Source: Salinimicrobium catena (GTDB lineage Bacteria > Bacteroidota > Bacteroidia > Flavobacteriales > Flavobacteriaceae). Taken from it: a DNA stretch of 64,000 nt. The translations under genes were made by a program, and so were the position numbers. This document shows, in pieces, positions 38,243 through 47,140 of the stretch (position 1 is the first letter of the stretch; each line of letters starts with the position of its first letter). Below the pieces are notes generated by a model. It ran no database searches and was not told the origin of the DNA. It saw only the letters and a list, made by a program, of their open reading frames with translations. The stretch lies in the NCBI RefSeq assembly GCF_900102915.1, contig NZ_FNGG01000003.1, positions 62,001-126,000 on the forward strand, written 5' to 3'.

Positions 38243-38578
38243 ATGAAAAAATTTGCATACAGTTTTCCTATTTTAGAGGATAAAGTTGATCAATGGTTAA
38301 ACTTCGTAAAAGAAGTTAATACAACCAGAAAAGATGAATTCACCGAAATGCACAAAAGAATTGGAGTTAAAAAAGAAAGCTGGTTCTTACAAAATTCAAA
38401 TGAAGAATATTCAGTCCTTGTTTACACTGAGGCTGAAAGCGATGAATTTATGGACAATTTCAAAAAAGATAAATCTAATTTTTCAGATTGGTTTAGAAAA
38501 GAGGTATCTGAACTCCAAAACATTGACCTCGATTACAAAACAGAAATGCCAATAAAAGTTCTTGATTGGGAAGAATAA
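38243..38578 (+). CDS. DUF6176 family protein
   Basis: A 111-residue soluble protein with 'KFAYSFPILEDKVDQWLNFVKEVNTTRKDEFTEMHKRIGVKKESWFLQ' and 'YSVLVYTEAES', the pattern of DUF6176, a small dimeric alpha/beta-barrel-like family with unknown role. No promoter is obvious upstream. It is followed after 24 bases by the attC-like repeat A, so it looks like the gene of one cassette. Confidence 0.7.
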   Translation: MKKFAYSFPILEDKVDQWLNFVKEVNTTRKDEFTEMHKRIGVKKESWFLQNSNEEYSVLVYTEAESDEFMDNFKKDKSNFSDWFRKEVSELQNIDLDYKTEMPIKVLDWEE

Positions 38579-38602
38579 TTTACAAATAAAATACTGGCTA
38601 CA

Positions 38603-38729
38603 ACAACGGTTCATCGCCAATAAGCGGCAGCCTAAGAAAGAAAATAATTAGCTTAACCAACAAACCAACACTAAGCCGACAAATCCGCGTCCCCTACTCC
38701 GCCAACTGGCGATAACCGTAGACCGTTGT
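38603..38729. repeat. attC-like imperfect inverted repeat A
   Basis: ACAACGG (38603-38609) pairs with CCGTTGT (38723-38729). TT-ATCGCCA (38610-38619, with C38612 unpaired) pairs with TGGCGATAA (38707-38715). Bases 38716-38722 on the right arm are unpaired. This leaves 16 paired bases with a one-base bulge on one side and a seven-base bulge on the other, around an 87-base centre. The arrangement recalls integron attC sites, whose unpaired bases set recombination polarity. Confidence 0.6.
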
Positions 38730-38797
38730 GGTGCATTTTTTAAGACAGAGGATAAAAATTAAAATTTTGAGATAATAACTGTAAATTGACTAAATTG

Positions 38798-39226
38798 ATG
38801 AATCTTAAGAAAAATTTACTTTCAACATTTTATCTCACTACTATAATCGTAACATTCATTATTTCAGGAATTATTTTCTCTCTAGATTATCATAGATACG
38901 ATAATCACAGAGTATTAGATAAAGAACTTGGAATTAAAACCGACATCGAGAAAATGAAGATTGATCACGGCTTTGCAATTTTAAATGACAACCTAATAAT
39001 TCCCTCCGGATCTTCATTGAAAAATAAAGGTCAAGTGATTAAAAACCAGAGTAACTTATTTATAGAACTTGACGACCCATTCACTCTCATTAAAAATCCA
39101 TGCAGTTTAGAATTCCAGGTAGTTAATAATTATGATACTTTAATATTCGAAATTCCTGATCTAAATTTTAAAGATCCGACAGATCCAACAATTGAAGATT
39201 TTATAGAAAACATATTAGGTGAATAA
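38798..39226 (+). CDS. unknown cassette-borne membrane-anchored protein
   Basis: A 142-residue protein from the ATG at 38798. One N-terminal membrane helix (LLSTFYLTTIIVTFIISGIIF) is followed by an outer domain with 'GFAILNDNLIIPSGSSLKNKGQVIKNQSNLFIELDDPFTLIKNP'. I recognise no family. The gene lies between attC-like repeats A and B, with a short A+T-rich leader and no visible terminator of its own. Confidence 0.6.
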   Translation: MNLKKNLLSTFYLTTIIVTFIISGIIFSLDYHRYDNHRVLDKELGIKTDIEKMKIDHGFAILNDNLIIPSGSSLKNKGQVIKNQSNLFIELDDPFTLIKNPCSLEFQVVNNYDTLIFEIPDLNFKDPTDPTIEDFIENILGE

Positions 39227-39238
39227 AAAACGACACTA

Positions 39239-39366
39239 TAACAGCGATTAACGAGGCCAATATGCGGTATTCAAGAAAATCAATAACTAAGAACTCCAAA
39301 CAACTAAACAACAAGCCATCAACTCCGAGTGCTAAATTCCGCACACTGGGTTTAACTCTAACTGTT
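39239..39366. repeat. attC-like imperfect inverted repeat B
   Basis: AACAG (39240-39244) with CTGTT (39362-39366), TTAA (39248-39251) with TTAA (39352-39355), and TGCGG (39263-39267) with CCGCA (39339-39343). It is a diverged member of the same repeat type, with the same outer spacing as A and C. Confidence 0.45.
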
Positions 39367-39429
39367 GCCTACAATTTCCACGAAGAGTGTAACACTTAAA
39401 ATATTTGTTTGTCATTTTTAAAAACAATA

Positions 39430-40251
39430 ATGAGATTTTACATTTTACTAGTTACGCTATTTTTTACTTTACAATTTCAAGCTCAACAAAAAAGAACGGA
39501 AGTCCTTACACTTGGAACTTTCCATTTTGACTTCCCAAATAGAGATTTTATTAAAACTGAAAACGCAAATCAAATCGATGTTCTAAATCCAGAATATCAA
39601 AAAGAAATTAATTTAATAGTTAAAAAGCTAAAAGAATTTGAACCGACAATTATAGCGATTGAATATCAACCTTCCGAGCAAAAGAAAATCGACTCCTTAT
39701 ACTCAAAATACTTAAAAGGAGAGTATAAATTGGAAAGAGCAGAACCACAACAAATCGGATTTAGAATAGCGAAGGAAATAGGAGCTACCAAACTATATTG
39801 CGTAGATGAGTGGGGTGAGTTTAACCAACAAGTTAATGAAGTCATATTCGGTAACGATAGCGTTGAAAACAAAAAATTTAATAACTATTATCAAAATGAA
39901 GTTGACGCTTCCATAAAATATAAACCAAAAACGATATTTAAAGCAGAAGGTATATTGTCAGAGTTAATTAGAATAAATGATCCTAAAGACATTCAAAAAA
40001 CCTTAGGCAATTATTTAATTGGTCCATTTAAATATGAAAGTGAAAAAGGTGATTTTTTCGGAGTGAATTTCGAAAGTGGCCGATGGTTTAATAGGAATTT
40101 GAAAATTTTTAGAAATATTCAACGAATTCAAACAAATCCAAATGACAAAATTTTAGTTATTTTCGGTTCTGGACATATGAGTGTTCTCAATTTGTTATTT
40201 AAAAGTTCGCCGGAGTTTGAGTTAGTAAATACAAATAGTTATTTACAATAA
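39430..40251 (+). CDS. DUF5694 family exported protein
   Basis: A 273-residue protein with a signal peptide (MRFYILLVTLFFTLQFQAQ), then 'EVLTLGTFHFDFPNRDF', 'IIAIEYQP', 'YCVDEWGEF' and 'VIFGSGHMSVL'. These landmarks fit DUF5694, a TraB/ChaN-like fold in which the His and Glu positions may bind metal; function is unknown. The ATG at 39430 is preferred to the TTG at 39409 because it starts the signal peptide. It lies between repeats B and C. Confidence 0.75.
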   Translation: MRFYILLVTLFFTLQFQAQQKRTEVLTLGTFHFDFPNRDFIKTENANQIDVLNPEYQKEINLIVKKLKEFEPTIIAIEYQPSEQKKIDSLYSKYLKGEYKLERAEPQQIGFRIAKEIGATKLYCVDEWGEFNQQVNEVIFGNDSVENKKFNNYYQNEVDASIKYKPKTIFKAEGILSELIRINDPKDIQKTLGNYLIGPFKYESEKGDFFGVNFESGRWFNRNLKIFRNIQRIQTNPNDKILVIFGSGHMSVLNLLFKSSPEFELVNTNSYLQ

Positions 40252-40262
40252 AACTGTAGGTA

Positions 40263-40387
40263 ACAACGGCTCATCGAAAATATCGGGATTATTGGAAAAA
40301 AGTAATTTTAAAAACCGCGAAATAAAACCATTAAACTGACAACTCCGCGTCCCAACTCCCGCAACTTGCGATAGCCGAGACCGTTGT
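40263..40387. repeat. attC-like imperfect inverted repeat C
   Basis: ACAACGG (40263-40269) pairs with CCGTTGT (40381-40387). CT-ATCG (40270-40276, C40272 unpaired) pairs with CGATAG (40369-40374). CCGAGA (40375-40380) is unpaired on the right arm. Both outer arms and the position of the unpaired C are the same as in repeat A. Confidence 0.6.
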
Positions 40388-40413
40388 GATTAACTTTTAC
40401 ACAAACTTTATAT

Positions 40414-40573
40414 TTGAAACAGAGATTATTAATCCTTGTTTTAATTTTTAGTATTAATCATGTAAATGCTCAATTTTCCGAAAAAACACGCAATTTATCA
40501 TTCAGGCGAAATAACAATTGGAAATTTTTTGGGAATTGATATTCATGCAAACTATGTATTAAATGAAGCGTAA
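40414..40573 (+). pseudogene. broken 5' end of an exported cassette protein
   Basis: One frame begins LKQRLLILVLIFSINHVNAQFS, a signal peptide, and soon stops. The +1 frame continues KKHAIYHSGEITIGNFLGIDIHANYVLNEA and stops at 40573. The two parts look like one protein with a frameshift and loss of its 3' end, directly after repeat C and before the CubicO-type gene. The missing repeat after it suggests that a deletion joined two cassettes. Confidence 0.45.
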
Positions 40574-40626
40574 TCATTTGTATTATGGTTTTCATCCATT
40601 AAAATAACACTTTTTCGCAATAAAAA

Positions 40627-42267
40627 ATGAAAATCTATCCTCTTATTGTTTCTGTTCTCATTAGTTCAAGTGCCTATTCCCAAATTGGCCTACAGGAATC
40701 TTTTAGCAAAATCCTCAATACTCAAGTCCATTCGGGATCTGATCCCGGTCTAAGCATAGGTGTTGTAAAAGATGGAGAGTTGATTTACAGGGGCAACCGG
40801 GGTAGTATGAACCTGGAATACGATCTTCCGATAAATAGTTCAACTGTATTTGGACTTGCATCTGTTACAAAGCAATTCACTTCTGCTTGCATAGGTATTT
40901 TGGAGAAAAAAGGTGAATTATCTGTAAATGACGATGTTAGAAAATATATTCCTGAGCTGACAGCTTACTCAGATACCATTCGCATTGAACATTTACTGAA
41001 CCATACAAGCGGCATCAGAAATCATAATGTGTTACTCAACTTGAGCGGTTTTGACTATGAGCATCAGGGTTATACAAATAAAATGATAGAGGAGCTCATG
41101 TTTAGGCAAAGAGGGTTGAACAATGCTCCGGGCGAGAAAATGTTGTATTCTAATACAAATTACGTACTGCTTGCATTAATTGTGGAAAGAGTCTCTGGAA
41201 TCCCTATCCATGAATTTGCAAAACAGGAGATATTCCTACCCCTTCAAATGTCCGGGACTTTTTACAAAAGTAATCTCCAGGAGATCATCGAAAACCAAGC
41301 ATATCCTTATTACAAAAATAGTGACCAATACCTGCAACCTAAGTCCTTAACACTGTGTGTTGGTGCCGGTGGAATGGTAAGTACCATTCAGGATCTGGCA
41401 AAATGGGCTAAGGTATTCTTAGATCCGGATCATGAGTTTTCCTTTTTAAAGAACTTTATAACTTATCAGGACACCTTGAATAGTGGAAAGTTAATGACTC
41501 ATGGAAGAGGTATGTTTGTTTCTCCCTATAAAGGCTACACCACATTTAATCACAGTGGACGGGATCTGGGTATGCGCTCTCAATTCATTTGTATTCCGGA
41601 GAAAGATCTGGCCATAATAGTATTGACAAATTTTGAAGACATTAATGCCGTAAATATCTCATACCGGATCCTGGATCTCTTTGTTAAGGATAATATTGAA
41701 AAAAAGGAAAAACAAAAAGAACATTTTCCTAATCATTTAAATAAGTTCCGGGGAACCTATCAGGAATTAAACAGTGATCTAAGAATGGAGATCTTCAGTA
41801 AAAAAGATACTTTAAAGGCTATTAGCAGCTTCGGAAGAAGTGCAACTCCGTTGGTTCCAAAAACTGCTAATTCATTTTACCGGTTAGATAGTCCTTCAAT
41901 AGTTTACACGTTCTATTCCGAAGAAGGGTCAGAGGTAGATCTGGAAGTGGATTTTGGAGGTGCCATATTCTATTTTGAAAGGGTTCAACTTGAGTCAAAT
42001 CCCAATCAAAATTTAAATGACTATACAGGGAATTATTACTCAGATGAACTCGACGTAAATTATACGCTTTCCCTGGAAAACAACAACCTGTCTTTGAGTT
42101 ATCCAAACAACGAGAATATTATTCTTACCGAAGGAGTAAAGGATACTTTTGGAGCGAACAGAAGAACAAAATACTCCTTCAACCGAAATATAAAGGGAAA
42201 GGTGGTTTCTTTTGAAGTTGCTTCGGAAGGTACTGTAAAAGAAATATTATTTAAAAAAATAAACTGA
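40627..42267 (+). CDS. CubicO/beta-lactamase-family serine hydrolase
   Basis: A 546-residue exported protein (signal ending SSSAYSQ). The class C beta-lactamase fold shows the Ser-x-x-Lys motif as SVTK (79-82), the Tyr motif as YSN (174-176) and HSG (about residue 311). The last ~170 residues are a separate beta-rich domain. Such enzymes hydrolyse esters or D-amino peptides and are not necessarily lactamases. The gene lies between the broken fragment and repeat D. Confidence 0.85.
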   Translation: MKIYPLIVSVLISSSAYSQIGLQESFSKILNTQVHSGSDPGLSIGVVKDGELIYRGNRGSMNLEYDLPINSSTVFGLASVTKQFTSACIGILEKKGELSVNDDVRKYIPELTAYSDTIRIEHLLNHTSGIRNHNVLLNLSGFDYEHQGYTNKMIEELMFRQRGLNNAPGEKMLYSNTNYVLLALIVERVSGIPIHEFAKQEIFLPLQMSGTFYKSNLQEIIENQAYPYYKNSDQYLQPKSLTLCVGAGGMVSTIQDLAKWAKVFLDPDHEFSFLKNFITYQDTLNSGKLMTHGRGMFVSPYKGYTTFNHSGRDLGMRSQFICIPEKDLAIIVLTNFEDINAVNISYRILDLFVKDNIEKKEKQKEHFPNHLNKFRGTYQELNSDLRMEIFSKKDTLKAISSFGRSATPLVPKTANSFYRLDSPSIVYTFYSEEGSEVDLEVDFGGAIFYFERVQLESNPNQNLNDYTGNYYSDELDVNYTLSLENNNLSLSYPNNENIILTEGVKDTFGANRRTKYSFNRNIKGKVVSFEVASEGTVKEILFKKIN

Positions 42268-42271
42268 TCCT

Positions 42272-42399
42272 AGCAGCTGTTCATCCCAAGTACGAGTGTT
42301 GTAGGAAGAATCTCTTTTAGTAATCAGAAATTGAAAATGCAAAGCCGAAAAGTATTCGTTCCTAGTCCCTTCATTTGCGATAACGGCAAACCTTTGTGC
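42272..42399. repeat. attC-like imperfect inverted repeat D
   Basis: GTT-ATC (42279-42285, C42282 unpaired) pairs with GATAAC (42379-42384), the same core as in A and C. The outer arms (AGCAGCT and AACCTTTGTG) are diverged. It follows the hydrolase stop by four bases; no other signal was seen in the 313-base gap before the VOC gene. Confidence 0.5.
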
Positions 42400-42580
42400 G
42401 TAAGTTAAATTTGAACTATAATAAGAAAAAGAATGAAAAATCTACTTTTACTTCGGACATTAAAACGTAATTTTTCATCAATAGCCAAACCTTTAGATGA
42501 TATAATTGAACCCACAACCCATAAGCAGAACATAAAATTTAAAACATAAAAGAGGTATTTTTTGCTTACACTAAGTGATC

Positions 42581-43033
42581 ATGAGAAAAAGCAAATTACT
42601 TGAAATGAATAATGTTGGTATTGTTGTAGAAAACCTTGACAATGCCATTTCATTTTTCCTAGAAATCGGACTGATACTAGAAGGTCGAGGAATGGTTGAA
42701 GGTGAATGGGCTGCCCAAGTAACTAGGCTTGGAAATCAATCTGTAGAAATGGCGATGATGGTTACACCTGATGGACATAACCGACTTGAAATTTCAAAAT
42801 TTCTAATACCTGAAACCATTTCGGATCACAGAAAAGCACCTGTTAATTCCCTTGGTTATCTGCGTGTAATGTTTAGAGTTGATAATATTGACGAATTGGT
42901 TTCTAGACTTATCAAAAAAGGTGCGGAACTTGTTGGAGAAATAGTTCAGTATGAAGATGCTTATCGACTTTGTTACATACGCGGAACAGAAGGGATTTTA
43001 GTCGGACTTGCACAACAGCTTAATGAAAAATAA
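42581..43033 (+). CDS. VOC-superfamily (glyoxalase-like) protein
   Basis: A 150-residue protein with two beta-alpha-beta-beta-beta modules: 'NNVGIVVENLDNAISFFLEIGL' at the start, 'DGHNRLEISKF' in the middle, and 'RVMFRVDNIDELVSRLIKKGAELVGEIVQYEDAYRLCYIRGTEGILVGLAQ' at the end. This is a single-chain VOC protein of the glyoxalase/bleomycin-resistance type; its substrate is unknown. The ATG at 42581 is preferred to the GTG at 42575. It may be the last cassette gene. A degenerate left-arm-like sequence follows it (near 43046-43078). Confidence 0.82.
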   Translation: MRKSKLLEMNNVGIVVENLDNAISFFLEIGLILEGRGMVEGEWAAQVTRLGNQSVEMAMMVTPDGHNRLEISKFLIPETISDHRKAPVNSLGYLRVMFRVDNIDELVSRLIKKGAELVGEIVQYEDAYRLCYIRGTEGILVGLAQQLNEK

Positions 43034-43182
43034 GAAAATTAAGAACCGCCAATATCGGCTACCGTTCACTAGTAACTTTTGGAGCGTTACAACAAAAAAT
43101 ACTACGATAAGCGGAAAAATAAAAGACTAGGTTGATTCGATGGAGGTAAAGTAGGTTCAAATATTATACACTCTATAAATAA

Positions 43183-43214
43183 AAAGACTACTTTGGATGT
43201 CCAAAGTAGTCTTT
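43183..43214. terminator. terminator between VOC and lipoprotein genes
   Basis: AAAGACTACTTTGGA (43183-43197) and TCCAAAGTAGTCTTT (43200-43214) form a perfect 15-bp stem, A-rich on the left and T-containing on the right. It serves mainly the minus-strand lipoprotein gene and possibly the VOC gene. Confidence 0.8.
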
Positions 43215-43236
43215 AATTCCATTTATTTCTCCATTT

Positions 43237-44547
43237 TTATTCCGGACATACATTAATCGCAACTCGAGCCTGTACAGGATAAGTTAGATTAGCTGCCTCA
43301 TAGACCATATCAAAATTGTCATCATTGATATTGTTCACACAAACATCATCTTCATCTACATTAGGTAAGGTGAATCTTGCATGGGTAGCAGTCCACCCGT
43401 CATTCAAATCAACGGTAGCGGTTAAAAGGTCTTTCATTGCGGGACGTTTTACCAGATTATATCTGATGGTTCCGACTTCATCTCCATCCTGTGTAAAAAT
43501 TGGATAAAACTCTGTCAATCCTGATGGACCGTCGTTTCCTACCATTTGAATGAACACAGCTCTTTCACAATCTCCCGTGATAGCGGGTAGACAAACCGGA
43601 CCTGTTGGTTCACCTCCACCAGGTACACAATTGAAACGCAAGTGCTCGTACTCAACTGTCATATCTGGTCCAAAATTAGCTTCAATATCATTTCGGCTCA
43701 ATGTGCCACTAAGGACGATAGGAGTTGGAGAGTCATAGTTTTCATTCCAGTTTAGTAAAGTCGCTTCATAATAAATATAGTCCTCATCGGGAACATCATT
43801 GATTGGTAAGGCTACACAAACAGGTCTGGCGAAGAAATCACCATTTTCGTCAATTCCGGTTTCCGGTACCAGGTCTGAATATAGAATTTCTCCTGTATTG
43901 TCTGTTCCCAGCCAGATATCTAAATTGTAGTTGGCGGTGTAATGCCTTCCATCATCATCACAATAGTTGGCAAAGAAACAGAGTTCATAGGCTCTTACTT
44001 CATCCAATTCAAAGAACAGGTAACCATATTGATTGACCTCGCGATCATCAAAGCATAGGACCGGTACCTCGACGTATTTTTTCACTCCGGCCCCCAGGTT
44101 AATAGTTAGTGGTAAGGCCCCATCAACAAATTCAGCCAGTTCAGAGCCGAGTCGCGGAGCAATCCATAAAAGATCACCTGCGTCGTTGTATACCGAAAAA
44201 TGATTCAGGCTATAACTTCCAGGATCCAGTTGAAGCGCAGGATCCTCTTCGGTGAAAATTTGGCCTGCTACCAGATCTACGCGATAAGGTTCTGTCTCGG
44301 TACCGACAATTTCCGTGTCTCCCTGCATTAATACAACATGCACATATGCTGGCGTATCATCAGAACAAGCCGGTAAATCCATAACGGCCTGTTTGGTGCC
44401 GGATCTGTTAAGAAGATCATTTACGATTGCTCCAAAAGACAACGATGCCTTTTCTGAGCCTTCGATTTGAGGTTCGTCCTTACTACATGAAGTAAAGATC
44501 AGGGTGAACACCACTAAAGAAGCAATGAAAAGTCTTAGGTTTTTCAT
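43237..44547 (-). CDS. lipoprotein, paralogue of the 52966 gene
   Basis: A 436-residue lipoprotein (lipobox FTSC, then SKDEPQIEGSEKASLSFGAIVNDL). The N-terminal ~310 residues share long runs with the protein at 52966-54441: 'PYRVDLVAGQIFTEE', 'LGAGVKKYVEVPVLCFDDREVNQYGYLFFELDE', 'ANYCDDDGRHYTANY'. The C-terminal ~110 residues differ from those of the paralogue. It is outer-membrane anchored and probably surface exposed; function is unknown. It lies on the ICE side, next to the cassette region, with its own terminator. Confidence 0.8.
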   Translation of the reverse strand: MKNLRLFIASLVVFTLIFTSCSKDEPQIEGSEKASLSFGAIVNDLLNRSGTKQAVMDLPACSDDTPAYVHVVLMQGDTEIVGTETEPYRVDLVAGQIFTEEDPALQLDPGSYSLNHFSVYNDAGDLLWIAPRLGSELAEFVDGALPLTINLGAGVKKYVEVPVLCFDDREVNQYGYLFFELDEVRAYELCFFANYCDDDGRHYTANYNLDIWLGTDNTGEILYSDLVPETGIDENGDFFARPVCVALPINDVPDEDYIYYEATLLNWNENYDSPTPIVLSGTLSRNDIEANFGPDMTVEYEHLRFNCVPGGGEPTGPVCLPAITGDCERAVFIQMVGNDGPSGLTEFYPIFTQDGDEVGTIRYNLVKRPAMKDLLTATVDLNDGWTATHARFTLPNVDEDDVCVNNINDDNFDMVYEAANLTYPVQARVAINVCPE

Positions 44548-44937
44548 AATTGAAAGAATTAAAGATTAATACAATGGTTAAATTTTAATTTCAGAGTCAT
44601 TGCCGACCTTGTTACCAATTCAGAGAAGAGTGTATCACTGAAGTGGTTGGGGGATTCTGAAGTCGAACAGAATTAAAGAGCGCTTTATGGGGGGAAACTT
44701 AAATTACTCTAAATTTAACAGATTTGAAGCCTCAAGAAAATAGGGGAAAACCCGCTAAATTAAGACAACGCTATATTTGGTTTATAGAAAGTTTTCTCAG
44801 TAGATTAGCTGGACAGCTCGGGAGTCAATCAGGAAAAAAGATTTTAAATTGTCTTTACCGGAAATTTTTGAACTCCAGTCATTCCAATGTTTGACTTATA
44901 GTAACGGCTAAAATGGCGACAATTAAACAACGAGGTA
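44548..44937. other. gene-free gap upstream of the lipoprotein gene
   Basis: The 390 bases between the lipoprotein and DHFR-like genes hold the divergent upstream regions of both. A weak match to the left-arm core occurs near 44905 (GTAACGGCTAAAATGGCG), but no partner arm was found. Confidence 0.4.
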
Positions 44938-45489
44938 ATGAGAAAAATAATTGCAGCATTTAATATGACGCTTGATGGTTTTTGTGATCATACTTCTGGA
45001 CTACCCGATGAAGAAATACATCAGCACTATACGGAACTATTAGGACAGGGAGATGCCATTTTATATGGTAGAATTACCTTTGAACTTATGGAATTCTGGC
45101 GAACCGTATTAAAAAATCCTTCGGAAGATAAATCTATAAATGAATTTGCTACGGCAATTGACAAAATTCCGAAGATAGTTTTCTCCCGTACAATTGAAAA
45201 TACAGAGTGGGAAAGTGCTACAATAGCGAAACGAGACCTAAGAAATGAAGTAATAGAACTCAAACAACAATCAGGTAATGATATTTTTATTGGTAGTCGC
45301 AGTTTAATTATACAATTATTAAACCTGAACCTAATTGATGAATTCCAACTTTGCATATTTCCAGTTGTTGTAGGGAACGGTTTGCCTTTATTTGATAATA
45401 TTAAAGAGAGAATTACTTTTAAGCTTAATAAAACTAAAACTTTAAAAAAAGGAGCTGTTATATTGTACTATCAACCAATAAAAGGATAA
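44938..45489 (+). CDS. dihydrofolate-reductase-like (RibD C-terminal) protein
   Basis: A 183-residue protein with the RibD_C/DHFR-like pattern: 'MRKIIAAFNMTLDGFCDHTSG' and 'GDAILYGRITFELMEFW', with 'DIFIGSRSLIIQLLNLNLIDEFQLCIFPVVVGNGLPLFD' near the end. Homologues reduce folate-like or pyrimidine substrates with NADPH, but this stand-alone branch has no defined substrate. It is a single gene divergent from the lipoprotein and convergent with the mobilisation operon. Confidence 0.85.
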   Translation: MRKIIAAFNMTLDGFCDHTSGLPDEEIHQHYTELLGQGDAILYGRITFELMEFWRTVLKNPSEDKSINEFATAIDKIPKIVFSRTIENTEWESATIAKRDLRNEVIELKQQSGNDIFIGSRSLIIQLLNLNLIDEFQLCIFPVVVGNGLPLFDNIKERITFKLNKTKTLKKGAVILYYQPIKG

Positions 45490-45540
45490 AAATAAGTCGG
45501 ATTTGTCGCAACAGTTTATAATTTAAAGCTGAAATTCTTC

Positions 45541-47139
45541 TCATGAATCTCGGGTAATGGTAAACATCGATTTGATTTCATCCTGGATTCTCACATAATT
45601 TTGTAGAATATCCTCTTCGGTAAATTTTCTGACCAGTATTGGAAGTTGTTTTTTCAGCTTTCCGGAATTAAAACATACCGCCTGATCCTTTCCGTCTGCA
45701 AAAGCCACAAATTCTCCCGGTTGTAGTCTAAAGAAACGGTCGGCTCTTATTTTTGATACCTCTCTTTCACTTTTAGTAATTCGAGTATCAAAGTTTAATC
45801 CTTCGCTTTGACTGGTACTAATGCTTTTTCTTTTAACGATCTCAAAAAAACGTTCGTAATATTTAGCAGTATCCGGATCATTTACCTTTCCAAAAAACTG
45901 GTACGACAGATTACTGAGGATAGCTTTGCTGGCTTTTTCGCCATAGAGGAGGTCATTCTGGATCTTGTCCTGCATCACATATATAGTTGCAATATCATAG
46001 CTCCGGAGGGTGGCAGGAATGCGGTGCATGTTTAGAAGGCGTATGGTGGGAGCTTCTTCTAACAATATGAACGAGGGAAGTTTCTTTCTAATACTCATCT
46101 GTTTGGATATGGTATGGATCACCGTCGCGATGGCAGGGGAGTAGGCAGTCTCAAATTTTGGATTGTTTACAATGGAGATCACAGCGGGATTCAGGGGGTC
46201 ATTGATATTCAGCGGAACTTCATCTGCGGAAAGTGCCATAAAAATTCTTTTCGTATTTATCTTCTTGAATGCGTTGGCGAGGGTACTTTTAACGGCTGCC
46301 GTTTGTCTTTCAGAGTCCACACCACTAAGAAATGCATTGGCCATGGCTTTAGAAGTTGGGTCAGAGGAAAGATAGGTGACCAGGCTTTGCGTATTTAAAT
46401 GTTGATATAGGGTGATCAAATGGGGTAGAGTGCAAAGATCAGGATAGTCTGTCTTTAATTTCCAGATCAGGCCACAGATCAAACCTTCAGCTGCATCATT
46501 AAAGAATTTCGAATTGCCGGAGGAAAGTGATTCTTTTTGCTCAAGGAGATTTTCCAGAAGTACTCGAGACACCTCATTTACACTTTCCTCATCGGGGAGA
46601 TACCGTGGAGCAATGGGATTTACTCTATGAATTATTTGATCAAAGGAGAGAATATAAAAAGGAATTTCGGCCGTTCTGTACAGAGGATAAGCCAATTCAG
46701 TTAATTCAAAATTCTTGTAATCATGCATAATCCCGCAAAATGAATGTTTGCGAAAATGATCAATAAGATTGTAAACCACGCTTTCAGTTTTTCCGCTTCC
46801 TGCGGCACCTATTATAGCCACACCTCGGCGAATATCTGAAATGTTTATTTTGCCTTTTTTCAATTTGAAACGAGGGCTGTACCTGGGAAGCCTTCTATTG
46901 AAGTGCGACTTTTCTGTGACTGCCAAGAGGAGGGTGTTTAGGGTAAGGAGAGGAACAAGTTCTAAGAGCAGGAACCGTTGAATCTCCAAAAGATCGGCAG
47001 GGATAAAGAATGCCATGAGGAACAGGATAAGGATCGTGTTCAAAAAAAATCCCCAGTTAGTTATTTTAATCATTCCCCAAAAAAGTATCCCAAAGCAAAT
47101 TAATTGTAGCATATCCATATGTACTTCTCCCCAATTCAT
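45541..47139 (-). CDS. type IV coupling protein (TraG/VirD4-like)
   Basis: A 532-residue protein with two N-terminal membrane helices (about 12-75), Walker A AAGSGKTE (112-119) and a Walker B-like 'FILLEEAPTIRL' (about 350). It contains 'GAAGSGKTESVVYNLIDHF', the usual VirD4 stretch. It connects the relaxase-DNA complex to the transfer channel. It is the last gene of the minus-strand mobilisation operon and starts one base after the relaxase stop. Confidence 0.9.
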   Translation of the reverse strand: MNWGEVHMDMLQLICFGILFWGMIKITNWGFFLNTILILFLMAFFIPADLLEIQRFLLLELVPLLTLNTLLLAVTEKSHFNRRLPRYSPRFKLKKGKINISDIRRGVAIIGAAGSGKTESVVYNLIDHFRKHSFCGIMHDYKNFELTELAYPLYRTAEIPFYILSFDQIIHRVNPIAPRYLPDEESVNEVSRVLLENLLEQKESLSSGNSKFFNDAAEGLICGLIWKLKTDYPDLCTLPHLITLYQHLNTQSLVTYLSSDPTSKAMANAFLSGVDSERQTAAVKSTLANAFKKINTKRIFMALSADEVPLNINDPLNPAVISIVNNPKFETAYSPAIATVIHTISKQMSIRKKLPSFILLEEAPTIRLLNMHRIPATLRSYDIATIYVMQDKIQNDLLYGEKASKAILSNLSYQFFGKVNDPDTAKYYERFFEIVKRKSISTSQSEGLNFDTRITKSEREVSKIRADRFFRLQPGEFVAFADGKDQAVCFNSGKLKKQLPILVRKFTEEDILQNYVRIQDEIKSMFTITRDS

Positions 47140-47140
47140 T

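Noticed and set aside
43033-43090. A fifth attC-like repeat after the VOC gene
   Set aside because: A left-arm-like sequence (CTACCGTTCA) is present, but no right arm could be paired, so it is not listed as a feature.
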